Source: an uncultured Clostridia bacterium (GTDB taxonomy: Bacteria > Bacillota > Clostridia > Oscillospirales > CAG-272). From it: DNA of 52,416 nucleotides. The position numbers and the translations under genes were made by a program. This document shows positions 33,520-41,692 of the stretch, piece after piece. The notes under the pieces are model-generated. The model did not search any database. It worked only from the letters and a program-made list of their open reading frames with translations, and was not told the origin of the DNA. The stretch spans positions 1 to 52,416 of the forward strand of contig CALXUY010000053.1 in assembly GCA_944391805.1 (NCBI GenBank). Direction: 5' to 3'. The first letter of the stretch is position 1, and every line of letters begins with the position of its first letter.

Positions 33520-33548
33520 ATTATATCACATCACCTCTTTGTTGTCAA
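33520..33548 (-). promoter_or_regulatory. Promoter of the ABC exporter operon
   Basis: Full consensus TTGACA (33543-33548) and TATAAT (33520-33525) on the minus strand with 17 bases between. It is one of the strongest promoters in the window. Confidence 0.85.
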
Positions 33549-33699
33549 GTATCATTGCATTCCCCCTGTATCTGCCGAAATTTTTGATATGCCTGAACAA
33601 AATTGCCGGGAATACGGAGAAAAAAAACGGCATGTTGCCGGCAGACCGCGCGAGAAAAGAAAGTTCGCAAAAAAAATGACAGAATTTCACGATGTACTC

Positions 33700-33728
33700 T
33701 TTACATTTTCACAAAAATCGTGTATAAT
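33700..33728 (+). promoter_or_regulatory. Promoter of the Cys-protein and flavoredoxin-rubredoxin genes
   Basis: TTTACA (33700-33705), 17-base spacer, TATAAT (33723-33728), 42 bases before the start codon. Confidence 0.8.
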
Positions 33729-33769
33729 AAAAATGGCTCTATATCAAAACTGATGAGGAGGAAGAACAA

Positions 33770-33964
33770 ATGGATCAAAAGCAAAAACAGACCGGAAGCT
33801 GCGAGACCTGTGTATTCTACAATTACGATGAAGAATACGACGTATACGAGTGCCGCGTCAATCTGGATCAGGATGAGCTTTCCCGTTTTCTCTCCGGGCA
33901 CACCGGGGACTGTCCGTTCTATCGGTTTTATGACGAGTACAAGAGCGTGCAGAGGCAGGTCTGA
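33770..33964 (+). CDS. Small four-cysteine protein, DUF6472-like
   Basis: A 64-residue soluble protein with Cys11, Cys14, Cys28 and Cys48 in a CxxC...C...C layout that could bind a metal. The body is acidic (YDEEYDVYECRVNLDQDELSRFL). From memory this pattern matches DUF6472 proteins of Clostridia; no function is known to me. GAGGAGG precedes the ATG by eight bases. The next gene, a flavin reductase-rubredoxin fusion, starts 24 bases downstream with its own strong ribosome site, which suggests a redox or iron context. Confidence 0.8.
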   Translation: MDQKQKQTGSCETCVFYNYDEEYDVYECRVNLDQDELSRFLSGHTGDCPFYRFYDEYKSVQRQV

Positions 33965-33988
33965 ACCCACCAAGGAGGTAAATGCCCC

Positions 33989-34597
33989 ATGAATCCAAAA
34001 GCACTGTTTCAAATCCCCTATGGGCTGTATCTGCTCTCGGCGCGTGAGCAGGACTTTGACAATGCCTGCATCATCAACACGCTTTCACAGGTGACCGATT
34101 CCCCGAATCGGATCTCGGTCTGTGTCAGCAGAAAAAATCTGACCTGCGATATGATTCTGCACACCGGGGCGCTGACGGTCTCCATGCTCTCGCGTGAAGC
34201 GCCGTATGCGCTGTTCCGGCGCTTCGGCTTTCAATCCGGAAGGGAAACAAATAAATTTCAGGGCTTCGGCTCGGTGATCCGCACCCAGAACGGCCTGCTT
34301 CGCCTGACCGAGTATACCAATGCCTTTGTATCCGGCAGCGTGTGCAGCAGTGTGGATCTCGGTTCGCACATATTGTTCATTGCGGATCTGACCGATGCAG
34401 GCATCCTGTGTGAGGAGCCGACCATGACCTACTCGGATTATCACAGCTACGTCAAGCCGAAGCGCCCCGCTGAAGAGGCGCCAAAGTCCGGCTATCGCTG
34501 CAAAATCTGCGGTTACGTGTACGAGGGAGAGACTCTGCCGGAGGATTTTGTCTGCCCGGTCTGCAAGCACGGGGCACAGGATTTTGAACGCATCTGA
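33989..34597 (+). CDS. Flavin reductase-like protein fused to rubredoxin (high-molecular-weight rubredoxin)
   Basis: A 202-residue electron carrier. Residues 1-150 form a flavodoxin-oxidoreductase split-barrel that binds FMN (YGLYLLSAREQDFDNACIINTLSQV, typical of the flavoredoxin family). Residues about 165-202 are a rubredoxin domain with CKICGYVYEG and CPVCKHG binding one iron. The architecture is that of Hrb proteins of acetogens, which pass electrons to flavodiiron proteins for NO or oxygen reduction. No flavodiiron gene is in the window. AAGGAGG lies about eight bases before the ATG. Confidence 0.92.
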   Translation: MNPKALFQIPYGLYLLSAREQDFDNACIINTLSQVTDSPNRISVCVSRKNLTCDMILHTGALTVSMLSREAPYALFRRFGFQSGRETNKFQGFGSVIRTQNGLLRLTEYTNAFVSGSVCSSVDLGSHILFIADLTDAGILCEEPTMTYSDYHSYVKPKRPAEEAPKSGYRCKICGYVYEGETLPEDFVCPVCKHGAQDFERI

Positions 34598-34605
34598 CAC
34601 AGAAG

Positions 34606-34673
34606 ACGGGGGGCTTTGAGGGGCAGGCAATCCTGTTCCCGTAACCGGGCCGGCCTGCCGGAAGGCTCCCCGT
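34606..34673 (+). promoter_or_regulatory. Nested hairpin between the rubredoxin and VTT genes
   Basis: ACGGGGGG (34606-34613) pairs with CTCCCCGT (34666-34673, one G-U pair) and GGCAGGC (34622-34628) pairs with GCCTGCC (34653-34659) inside it. No U tract follows, so it is not a clear terminator. It could be a leader of the next gene. Confidence 0.4.
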
Positions 34674-34753
34674 GAACAGATTGTTTTCGCATCATCAATA
34701 TTTTGCACGCGATTGGTGCGGGCGGCACCGTTCGCAAAAGGGTATGGTAAGAT

Positions 34754-35620
34754 ATGAGTCAAAGCAACACATCCAAACGGAAAAAAATCATCGCGGGCGT
34801 CGTCATTGGCATATTGCTGGCGGCCATCGGGCTGCTGGTATGGTTGGTGGGAATGCCGCTCATTCGTTTTATCACCGACCCGGAACGGTTCCGCGCATGG
34901 ATCGACGCGCATGCGTTCACCGGAAGGCTTGCGTATCTCGGAATGGTGATCCTGCAGGTGGTGATCGCAATCATTCCCGGGGAGCCGTTGGAGATTGCAG
35001 GCGGGTATGCGTTCGGCGCGTTGGAAGGGACCTTTCTCTGTATGCTTGGCTCATTTGTGGGCAGCATGATTGTGTTTCTGCTGGTGCGGCGGTTCGGCAT
35101 GAAGCTGGTCGGCATCTTTTTTTCGCAGGAAAAGCTGCAATCGGTCAAATTTCTCAAGACGTCAACCAAAAAGGACATCCTGTTTCTGTTGATTTTCATG
35201 ATTCCGGGAACCCCGAAGGATTTGCTTTGCTATTTTGCGGGACTGACCGATATGAAAATCGGCCAGTGGATGCTGATCTGCTCGTTTGGCCGCATCCCCT
35301 CGCTTGTGACCTCCACCATCGGCGGCAGCGCCTTGGGGGACAAAAGCTATCTGTTTGCCGTTATTGTGTTTGCGGTTGCCATCGCCATCAGTGTGGCCGG
35401 CCTTTTGATTTATAACCGGATCTGCAAAAAGCACGCCGCAGCGGCTAACGCGGAGGAGCAGCCAAATCAGCCGATACAATCAGCTCAAACAATACAACCG
35501 GACCAATCGGTTCAACCGGAGCAGCCGGTTCAGGCAGATCAAGCGAATCAATCAAGTGAATCAGGAGGATCAGCCGAGTCAAGCGGATCAACCGAGTCAA
35601 GCGGATCAGCCGCACAATAA
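34754..35620 (+). CDS. VTT-domain (TVP38/DedA-like) membrane protein with Gln/Ser-rich tail
   Basis: A 288-residue integral membrane protein. The first membrane segment is at about 12-34; the VTT/SNARE-associated domain (about 55-200) shows IAIIPGEPLEIAGGYAFGALEGTFLCMLGSF in fragments and MIPGTPKDLLCYFAGLT, the conserved Gly/Pro motifs of the family, which is linked to lipid scrambling or undecaprenyl-phosphate recycling. Residues 234-288 form a disordered tail made of Gln/Pro and then Ser/Gly repeats (QPxQPVQ, ESSGSTESSGS) not usual in the family. No strong ribosome site is seen; GGTAAGAT precedes the ATG. Confidence 0.85.
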   Translation: MSQSNTSKRKKIIAGVVIGILLAAIGLLVWLVGMPLIRFITDPERFRAWIDAHAFTGRLAYLGMVILQVVIAIIPGEPLEIAGGYAFGALEGTFLCMLGSFVGSMIVFLLVRRFGMKLVGIFFSQEKLQSVKFLKTSTKKDILFLLIFMIPGTPKDLLCYFAGLTDMKIGQWMLICSFGRIPSLVTSTIGGSALGDKSYLFAVIVFAVAIAISVAGLLIYNRICKKHAAAANAEEQPNQPIQSAQTIQPDQSVQPEQPVQADQANQSSESGGSAESSGSTESSGSAAQ

Positions 35621-35632
35621 TGAGACATAAAA

Positions 35633-35672
35633 AGCACCCCCGCAGGGCTCTTTTCCGCCCTGCGGGGGTGCT
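35633..35672 (-). terminator. Terminator of the leftward GNAT gene region
   Basis: AGCACCCCCGCAGGGC (35633-35648) pairs perfectly over 16 bp with 35657-35672. A U tract (TTTTTA) follows only on the minus strand, so it stops leftward transcription; the plus-strand VTT gene ends just before it. Confidence 0.8.
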
Positions 35673-35861
35673 GCCTGTGTGGCGATGCGCGTTCCTTTCC
35701 CGTTTCCCGGAAGAGCAGCATCAGGCCGGGCAGAACTTCTGCCGTGTAGCCGGTTGTCTGGTATTTCCCTGATCTGAAGCTCCAGCAGCCGGTCACACCA
35801 GTGCTTCAGCAGATTCAGATATGCGTTTTTCGTACCGTCTCTTTCCGCCCACGGTACGGGT
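35673..35861 (-). pseudogene. Possible remnant of a degraded gene
   Basis: On the minus strand, between the GNAT stop codon and the terminator, one frame reads DGTKNAYLNLLKHWCDRLLELQI and then becomes unprotein-like. A second frame continues with QTTGYTAEVLPGLMLLFRETGKE. This looks like a frameshifted fragment of a helical enzyme, perhaps a glycoside-active one. There is no start codon or ribosome site. Chance in a GC-rich stretch is a real alternative. Confidence 0.25.
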
Positions 35862-36335
35862 TCAAAGCATCTGCTCCATGGTCACCTTCAGCCGACGCAT
35901 CCCGCGTCGTTCGTAAAAGCGCATGGCGCTGTCGTTCAGGCTCCATACATTCAGGGTCACACGGTCGCAGCCGCTCTCTTTTGCCAGCGCGAGCACCGCC
36001 TCGTACAGCGCGGTTCCGACATGCCGGCCGCGGCATGCCTCATCCACACAAAGATCGTCCAGATACAGCGTTTTCATCGGCCTGAGCGAGCTGCTCGGAG
36101 GCGTCTGCTCATAGATGCAGAAGGCATAGCCGACCACCGCTCCCTCCAGCTCCGCAACCAAGACCGGCCGGGCTTCATCTGCAAAAATCCGCAGGACCTC
36201 CTCATCACTGTATTTTCTGCCGCCTCGGACAAAGAGATCCGGCCGCCCCTGCGCGTGAACCTCCTGAACCTCATAGAGCAGTCTGACCACTGCCGCAAGA
36301 TCGGCAGGGACGGCCCGCCTGATCGATGTACCCAT
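35862..36335 (-). CDS. GNAT-family N-acetyltransferase
   Basis: A 157-residue acetyl-CoA-dependent transferase, length typical for single-domain GNATs. Motif D is seen as IRRAVPADLAAVVRLL, motif A as LYLDDLCVDEACRGRHVGTALYEAVLALA with the RGRHVG acetyl-CoA loop, and motif B as LNVWSLNDSAMRFYERRGM. The substrate is unknown. AAGGAGG lies six bases before the ATG at 36335, which decides this start. The promoter is at 36451-36479. Confidence 0.9.
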   Translation of the reverse strand: MGTSIRRAVPADLAAVVRLLYEVQEVHAQGRPDLFVRGGRKYSDEEVLRIFADEARPVLVAELEGAVVGYAFCIYEQTPPSSSLRPMKTLYLDDLCVDEACRGRHVGTALYEAVLALAKESGCDRVTLNVWSLNDSAMRFYERRGMRRLKVTMEQML

Positions 36336-36450
36336 TTTTAACCTCCTTGTTCTCCGGCTTTTTCGGATGCAATGCCGCGGCCGGCTCCGTTCCTTCCCAA
36401 TAGCGGGGAAGGCGCCGAACAGCATGCGCACCCGGTAGAATTCCGTGTTT

Positions 36451-36479
36451 ATTATATTACAAAACAGGCGGAATGTCAA
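36451..36479 (-). promoter_or_regulatory. Promoter of the GNAT gene
   Basis: Full consensus TTGACA (36474-36479) and TATAAT (36451-36456) on the minus strand, spacer 17 bases. Confidence 0.85.
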
Positions 36480-36673
36480 GTCCTTCTCAATTGTCGGGAA
36501 TCGGCAGGCGCACTGTGGGCAATGATACGTGCATCCCCATTCCGTCCGGGGTGTTGTCTGCCTGGCCGATCGGTTATATTTTTATTTTTTTGTAGAAATT
36601 TACAGAAAATGGTGTTTTCTATTGAAAATGGCGCATTTCGGACCTGCTTTCACCGCCTTTTTTGAAAAAACAA

Positions 36674-36702
36674 TTGACAATTTCTCAAATATATGATACA
36701 AT
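36674..36702 (+). promoter_or_regulatory. Promoter of the 36780 gene
   Basis: TTGACA (36674-36679), 17-base spacer, TACAAT (36697-36702); the leader is about 70 bases. Confidence 0.75.
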
Positions 36703-36779
36703 GACAATGGTATGGTCTGCATGGAGGTATCTGTGGACGATCATCAGATTTTTGTCATAAACTTTGAAGGAGATATGGT

Positions 36780-38309
36780 ATGGGGGGGTTTTTGAGCCTT
36801 CTGATCCCGGCAATCGCCTTGCTGGTTGCCTTTGCGTGGGGAATTCTGCTCGGGCTGAAACGGGTGCGCATTCGCTTTATCACGGTTGCCGTCTGCCTGA
36901 TTCTGGCAATGATTGCCGCATTTTTGGCAAAGGATCTCCGGTACTCGGATATTGCTGTGTGGATTGATTATATGGCCGCCAATGCCAGCGGAACCGAACT
37001 GGAGTTCTGGCGGCTGCTGCAGGGGGCGGAGCCGCTGCAGAACGCGCTCTCGGCCTGCGGAGGGGCAATCATTGCGCCGGCTGTGTTTCTTGCCGTGTTT
37101 GTTTCGCTCTCCGTGGTATCGGGGATGATCACCTATCTGGTCTTTCTCATTACAGCCATTGTTCACCTGGCTTCGGGACGCGCCAAGCGCAAGCGCGCGC
37201 CGTTCCGTATTCTTGCCTACACCTTTGTGCAGGTGCTGCTCACTGTGTTTGTCATTATGACGCCGGTGGTGTGCTATCTCAACTGCCTCCCACCCGTGGT
37301 GGACGCAGTGGCAAGCCTTGGCGCTCTGCCCGAGAACTCCGAGTATGTCGAGGATTTTGACGTGGTGGAGGCGAGGCAGATGATTGAAAGCGTGAACAAA
37401 GCGCCGCTGACCGTTGTATACCGTACGCTGGGCGGAAATGCGTTCTGCCGTTCGCTGACCACCTTTCGGGTTTCGGGGGAGAAGACCACGCTGCCGGATG
37501 AGGTGGATGCCATCGGCCGCTTTGTTGCCGATGTCGGGGCGTTGACAGAAGAGGAGCTTGCCGATTTCAACGAGCAGCAGACGCAGGCACTGCGGCATAT
37601 GGTGGATTGCTTTGAAGACTCTAAGCTGCTGCCTGCCGTTGCGGGAGAATTGGTTTACGGCGCAACCGACGCATGGCTGGACGAGGACGGAAACGGCCGT
37701 TTTCTGGGGCTGGAGCGCCCGGACATTGAGCAGGGCGGTCCGGCGATTTTTACCGATTTGTTTGAGCACATTCTCGAAATTTTCCACACGGACGCACGCA
37801 ATCCGGATGTGCTGTGTGCCAATCTGGATACACTTGCCGATATCCTGGATGTGATGGTGCGGGATGGCGTGCTTGCCAACCTTGGGTCGGATCCGGACGC
37901 GGTCACCCAGCAGCTTACCAAAGGCTCGACTGTGGCTGCTTTGATTGCCGAGATGGAGAAAAACAAGAATTTTGAGCCATTGATTGATGACATTACCACG
38001 ATCGGTATGCGGGCCATCGGCTCCACGCTGCAGGCTTCCACTATGGATCCGGAGGCCTTCGGCCGGTATACCGGCGAGATCGCCGATACCCTGAACAATA
38101 TCCGCGGCGGAACAGCGACGGAGGATGAACAGAAAGCCGCTTTGACCGAGGCCATGCGCCGGGCATATTCCGCAAACACCTCGGAGGAGCTGCCGCTGGA
38201 CGACAGCGTGCTGGAGCTCTATGCGGATGTTCTGCTGGGGTCGTTTGAGGACGATGATACGGTGACCTCCGACGACGTGGCAGCGTTGTTTGAAGCCTAC
38301 GCAAACTGA
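36780..38309 (+). CDS. Membrane protein of unknown function with large soluble domain
   Basis: A 509-residue protein. Four hydrophobic segments (about residues 5-23, 33-52, 93-125 and 143-163) occupy the first third, beginning IPAIALLVAFAWGILLGLKR, which recalls CvpA-like proteins. The remaining 340 residues are soluble and acidic, mostly helical, with no motif I know (for example TLADILDVMVRDGVLANLG and GEIADTLNNIRGG). AAGGAG lies seven bases before the ATG. It is a single-gene unit with its own promoter and terminator. Function unknown. Confidence 0.8.
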   Translation: MGGFLSLLIPAIALLVAFAWGILLGLKRVRIRFITVAVCLILAMIAAFLAKDLRYSDIAVWIDYMAANASGTELEFWRLLQGAEPLQNALSACGGAIIAPAVFLAVFVSLSVVSGMITYLVFLITAIVHLASGRAKRKRAPFRILAYTFVQVLLTVFVIMTPVVCYLNCLPPVVDAVASLGALPENSEYVEDFDVVEARQMIESVNKAPLTVVYRTLGGNAFCRSLTTFRVSGEKTTLPDEVDAIGRFVADVGALTEEELADFNEQQTQALRHMVDCFEDSKLLPAVAGELVYGATDAWLDEDGNGRFLGLERPDIEQGGPAIFTDLFEHILEIFHTDARNPDVLCANLDTLADILDVMVRDGVLANLGSDPDAVTQQLTKGSTVAALIAEMEKNKNFEPLIDDITTIGMRAIGSTLQASTMDPEAFGRYTGEIADTLNNIRGGTATEDEQKAALTEAMRRAYSANTSEELPLDDSVLELYADVLLGSFEDDDTVTSDDVAALFEAYAN

Positions 38310-38320
38310 AATACATGGTG

Positions 38321-38350
38321 AAAGGCCACCCGGATGCGCGGGTGGCCTTT
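38321..38350 (+). terminator. Terminator of the 36780 gene
   Basis: AAAGGCCACCCG (38321-38332) pairs perfectly with CGGGTGGCCTTT (38339-38350), followed by TTGG; the stem carries its own T run. Confidence 0.8.
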
Positions 38351-38402
38351 TGGAATGTGGGAATGCAAATCCGGACGGAGGGAAGCGATGAGAGAAGGCC
38401 GC

Positions 38403-39329
38403 TCAATATAGGCCCGGAGCCACGAACAGAGTCTCGCGCAGACGCGCATAAATCGGGAAAAAGCCGGAGAGGGGCAGGGGATTGACTCCTTTTCCGCATT
38501 CCAGCGTCAGCGCGGGAATGGCACAGCTCCGGATGCACCAATCGGTCAGTCCTCCGTAGGAGGCCAGCCCCTCGGCCTCTGACAGGCGGTAGCCGCAAAG
38601 GCTGGAAATTTTGCGTGCGGCAGCGCAGGTTCCGGGCAGGGTCTTCCCGCCGCTGCGGTAGTAGATCTCTTCTCCCTGCGTGTGCAGCGTCAGAATCAGA
38701 CGGATGTGATCGTGAAAGCGGATATAATTGCACAGCCCCTTCACCTCCGGCTCGGATTCCGGCTCCTGTCCGCTGTACCGCGTCGGCGCGCCGCAGCCAA
38801 TCCCCTGTTCCGCCTCAAGCTGCTTGTATTCCTGAAAGCCCGCGTCATAGTTGTGGTTCAGGTCCACCCCGCGCGCGTTTGCCTGCCAGTGGGTGAAGTC
38901 ATCGCTCCCGCCGTTCATGGCCAGCACACGGCTGTACAGCGGGTTTTCCGGTGAGACTCCGTTGATCTGGTAGTCCACACCGTCCGGGTTCAGCATGGGA
39001 ATCACATGCAGTGTGAATTGCTCCCAGAACACCGGCAGAGATACTCGGTAAATGGTTTTTCCGGCCTGATAAAATTCGCAGAATTCGTTTACAAAGCGCA
39101 GCAGCAAAACCGATGTCAGCCATTCCATGCCGTGATGAGCGCCGATGTACAGAATATGGCTCGGGCCTTGCCCCAGAATCAAAACGGGGATGCTTTTCCC
39201 GAGGATGCTGGTGCCAAGGCTGGTAACCGACAGAAACGGATACCTGTTCGCAAGCAGATCGGTGATGCGGGTCAGCTCCCGGTAATCGAGTGGTTGGCGG
39301 TAATTCAAAATCCGCGGTTCTTCGTTCAT
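38403..39329 (-). CDS. M14-family zinc carboxypeptidase
   Basis: A 308-residue metallopeptidase. Zinc ligands lie in GAHHGMEW (HxxE) and a later histidine in ILTLHTQGEE. MLNPDGVDYQI and GVDLNHNYD are typical M14 substrate-site motifs, and ALTLECGKG carries the catalytic glutamate. This set fits gamma-D-glutamyl-meso-diaminopimelate peptidase-like enzymes (ENP1/MpaA type) that trim muropeptides. No signal peptide is seen, so an intracellular recycling role is plausible. The ATG at 39329 follows GGGAG by nine bases. Confidence 0.9.
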   Translation of the reverse strand: MNEEPRILNYRQPLDYRELTRITDLLANRYPFLSVTSLGTSILGKSIPVLILGQGPSHILYIGAHHGMEWLTSVLLLRFVNEFCEFYQAGKTIYRVSLPVFWEQFTLHVIPMLNPDGVDYQINGVSPENPLYSRVLAMNGGSDDFTHWQANARGVDLNHNYDAGFQEYKQLEAEQGIGCGAPTRYSGQEPESEPEVKGLCNYIRFHDHIRLILTLHTQGEEIYYRSGGKTLPGTCAAARKISSLCGYRLSEAEGLASYGGLTDWCIRSCAIPALTLECGKGVNPLPLSGFFPIYARLRETLFVAPGLY

Positions 39330-39401
39330 AGCTGCGGTCTCCCTTCGTTTCCGGCTTTTTTCCTGAGATACATGCAATCACCGGGCGCTATGCTGCGGCC
39401 G

Positions 39402-39429
39402 GCGCGGCATTGCCTTAAAGAATATGCGG
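39402..39429. repeat. Short dispersed sequence GCGCGG..TTGCCTTAA, copy 2
   Basis: Matches 110-135 with a few substitutions and two extra bases. No transposase lies beside this copy, so it may be a solitary insertion-sequence end or a small repeat. Confidence 0.4.
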
Positions 39430-39477
39430 GTTCGGACGAAATGTTTACAAAATGGAGAGGAAATCCGGCATAGACTG

Positions 39478-39486
39478 TGTTATAAT
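39478..39486 (+). promoter_or_regulatory. Extended -10 promoter of the 39666 gene
   Basis: TGTTATAAT gives a TGn motif before TATAAT (39481-39486). No good -35 sits at 17 bases, which is tolerated in extended -10 promoters. Confidence 0.5.
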
Positions 39487-39665
39487 GAAAACAGAAGACA
39501 ACACAGCGCAGCCCGGCGACCGAAAGCGGGGTGCGGGCATCGGCGGACAGGCGCGGCTTGCAGGCGGATGCCTCTGCATGCGGTGCTCCGCGACGGCGGA
39601 GCAGGATCCGGGACGCGGCGCTAAATTTGGATTTCAGGAACGTATGGAAAGGAGCCGGACGGCAG

Positions 39666-40439
39666 ATGGATCAAACAATTTGGCTGGAGGAAAGAAGGCG
39701 GAAAACCACCCGCATGGGGGGCTGGGTCATCGCAGCAATCGTTTTGTTTTACGCGGCTGTCTGCACGCCGGTATACCTGTGGTCGTCGAGCGACGTGGTC
39801 ATTGCCGATACCCCATTTCCTGCCATCTGGGACGCGGTGCAGTGGATCGTGCAGTATCTCTTTTACTGGGTTGCGTTTGCCTATGCAATTTATTTGGCGG
39901 CACGGTATTCTCTCAAGCGCTGCAAAGCCTATCTGATCTGTTATGCGGTCTGCGTAGCGGCACGCTATATCATCACGCTCGGTATATCCTATGCCATGCT
40001 GGCAGGCGGCGTCGGGTGGGATTCGCTGGGGTTGGATCTGCTGTATATGCTCATAGATATTGGGTTGGACTGTTGTCAAATGGCGTTTGTCGTTTTGATG
40101 ATATATCTTTTGATGGAACGCAGGCACGGATCTGATCCCAACCGGCAGATTCTGCTCCCCAAGCTGTTTGATTTTTCCAATCCGATTCTGCGCTGTGCCT
40201 TGCTGGCGGTGTCCATGCCCGCTGCGCTCAAATTGTTGGGGCGGATCGGTTACGACATTTTCTACGGGAGTGCGCAAAATCTATATGATCTTCTGTTTAT
40301 CATTTTCGCTTACGTGATGGATGTCGTCAGCATACTGATCGGCTACATGGTTGTTTTTCTGATTATCAGCAGGCTGAATCTCAGGGATGAGGAGGCAAAG
40401 CAGCATGTTATGGAACAGATACCGGGCGGTGATCTTTGA
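39666..40439 (+). CDS. Polytopic membrane protein of unknown function
   Basis: A 257-residue protein with about six membrane segments (roughly residues 20-42, 55-80, 88-112, 120-145, 168-188 and 205-240) and no recognised family. It begins MDQTIWLEERRRK, placing the N-terminus inside. AAAGGAG lies 11 bases before the ATG. Its last 35 bases overlap the HAD phosphatase gene, so the two are cotranscribed. Confidence 0.75.
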   Translation: MDQTIWLEERRRKTTRMGGWVIAAIVLFYAAVCTPVYLWSSSDVVIADTPFPAIWDAVQWIVQYLFYWVAFAYAIYLAARYSLKRCKAYLICYAVCVAARYIITLGISYAMLAGGVGWDSLGLDLLYMLIDIGLDCCQMAFVVLMIYLLMERRHGSDPNRQILLPKLFDFSNPILRCALLAVSMPAALKLLGRIGYDIFYGSAQNLYDLLFIIFAYVMDVVSILIGYMVVFLIISRLNLRDEEAKQHVMEQIPGGDL

Positions 40440-41067
40440 TCTTGACGGAACCCTGATTGACAATGCCGGCTCCTTCCGTTTGGCCTATGGGCGTTACTGC
40501 GAACGCTATCCGGAATACCTGTGCCGGGACAATCCCCGACAGCGAACCGAGTTGATTGAGATTTATCACGCGCCGGATCGCGCCGCAGCCTTCGAAGGCT
40601 TCTGCCGGCACTGGGGCTGGCGCAATCCGCCAGCCTTTCCGGAATTCTGGCAGGAATGGTTTATGCTTTATGTGCATTCGGCGGTCTGCTTCCCGTGGAC
40701 GGTGCGAACGCTGGAGACATTGTGCGGCAGCGGGCTTTTGCTGGGGCTGATTACCAACGGCGCGGGGATTTATCAGAATGCAAAAATTCAGTCCGCAGGT
40801 TTGCGCCGGTATTTTGAGGCGATTCTGATTTCGGAGGAGGCGGGGATTGCCAAACCAAACCCATCGGTTTATCGCATCTGCGCCGAGCAGCTCGGGATTC
40901 CGCCGGAGGAATGCCTGTTTGTAGGGGATACGCCGGAGAGCGACATTGCGGGAGCAAAGGCTGCCGGAATGCATTCGCTTCTGCTGACGGGAAAGCCGGA
41001 TACCGTGGGAGCCACCTTTACATCAAAAACCATCGCATGCCTGCTGGAACCGGCTCCACCAAAATGA
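40405..41067 (+). CDS. HAD-superfamily phosphatase
   Basis: A 220-residue phosphoglycolate-phosphatase-like enzyme. Motif I is VIFDLDGTLID with the nucleophilic aspartate, motif II is GLITNGAG, motif III is the lysine in EAGIAKPNPSVYRIC and motif IV is VGDTPESDIAGAKAAGM. A helical cap domain (residues 20-90) identifies subfamily I. The substrate is not predictable. The ATG at 40405 has GGAGG nine bases upstream, inside the end of the previous gene. Confidence 0.92.
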   Translation: MLWNRYRAVIFDLDGTLIDNAGSFRLAYGRYCERYPEYLCRDNPRQRTELIEIYHAPDRAAAFEGFCRHWGWRNPPAFPEFWQEWFMLYVHSAVCFPWTVRTLETLCGSGLLLGLITNGAGIYQNAKIQSAGLRRYFEAILISEEAGIAKPNPSVYRICAEQLGIPPEECLFVGDTPESDIAGAKAAGMHSLLLTGKPDTVGATFTSKTIACLLEPAPPK

Positions 41068-41184
41068 GTCCGGATGGGCATGGCTGCGGGGCGGCGCGCA
41101 GGGATGGGAGCTGTGTTCGGTTTGCAGGATTGTCTTTCCCCCCATCAAGCGGGCTTCTTCAACCGCCGCAGCAGAGGCGGCAGC

Positions 41185-41215
41185 AAAAAAGGACGGATTT
41201 GCTCCGTCCTTTTTT
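41185..41215. terminator. Bidirectional terminator after the HAD gene
   Basis: AAAAAAGGACGGA (41185-41197) pairs with TCCGTCCTTTTTT (41203-41215). It lies between the converging HAD gene and the 41267 gene and has a U run on both strands. Confidence 0.9.
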
Positions 41216-41266
41216 GCCGGCGTCAGCCTGCATATATGCCGACTCCTATTGCAGGAACCGGTGCCT

Positions 41267-41692
41267 TTATTTGAGATCCTGTATCACGCGGTCAACCCAC
41301 TCAAACACAGCGGTTTTTTCTTCCGGCTTCGGATTGTTTCCGATAATCGGCAGGCCGCCCTTGATGTAGAGCACCTCATCCACCACATTGGTGCCGGCCT
41401 CTGCCAATATTTGCTTGAGTTGGTTGGCAATCTTTTCATCACCATCGATCATCAGGGCTACATTCTGCGCGCGCGCTTTTGTCAGCTCCTTGCAGAACAG
41501 GCGCAGGGAATCGCTGATTTCCCCTTTTGCCGAAACTGCCAGAATGACGATGCGCTCCTTGTCGCAGGAGTATGCAGGGGGGATGACGTCCACCGAGTTG
41601 AATGCAAGCTCGTATTTATCTTTGATTGCATTCGCCAGAGCGTGAATTTTTCTTTTCCCGGATGCATACAGGATTCTCATTTTAATAGCCAT
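41267..41692 (-). CDS. Flavodoxin-like hypothetical protein
   Basis: A 141-residue protein. The start MRILYASGKRKIHALANAI resembles the phosphate-binding loop of flavodoxin-like folds, and strands such as RIVILAVSAKGEI and NVALMIDGD alternate with helices. The canonical T/SxTGxT loop is not exact, so FMN binding is uncertain. GGAGG lies eight bases before the ATG at 41692. TATAAT at 41761-41766 with a weak TTCCAA 17 bases upstream may be its promoter. Confidence 0.7.
   Translation of the reverse strand: MAIKMRILYASGKRKIHALANAIKDKYELAFNSVDVIPPAYSCDKERIVILAVSAKGEISDSLRLFCKELTKARAQNVALMIDGDEKIANQLKQILAEAGTNVVDEVLYIKGGLPIIGNNPKPEEKTAVFEWVDRVIQDLK

Larger units (their letters stand above)
33463..33769. 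other. Divergent intergenic region with two promoters
   Basis: This 307-base gap holds the leftward exporter promoter (33520-33548) and the rightward promoter at 33700-33728. The segment between them is A-rich and I see no further gene or structure. Confidence 0.6.
36336..36779. other. Divergent intergenic region
   Basis: 444 bases with no gene. It holds a leftward promoter for the GNAT gene (36451-36479) with a leader of about 110 bases, an AT-rich middle, and the rightward promoter at 36674-36702. I see no other convincing element. Confidence 0.6.
39330..39665. other. Intergenic region upstream of the 39666 gene
   Basis: 336 bases without a gene. It contains the second copy of the GCGCGG..TTGCCTTAA sequence (39402-39429), an extended -10 promoter (39478-39486) and then a 170-base GC-rich leader with a GCTCCGC/GCGGAGC hairpin near 39583-39600. 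Confidence 0.5.
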
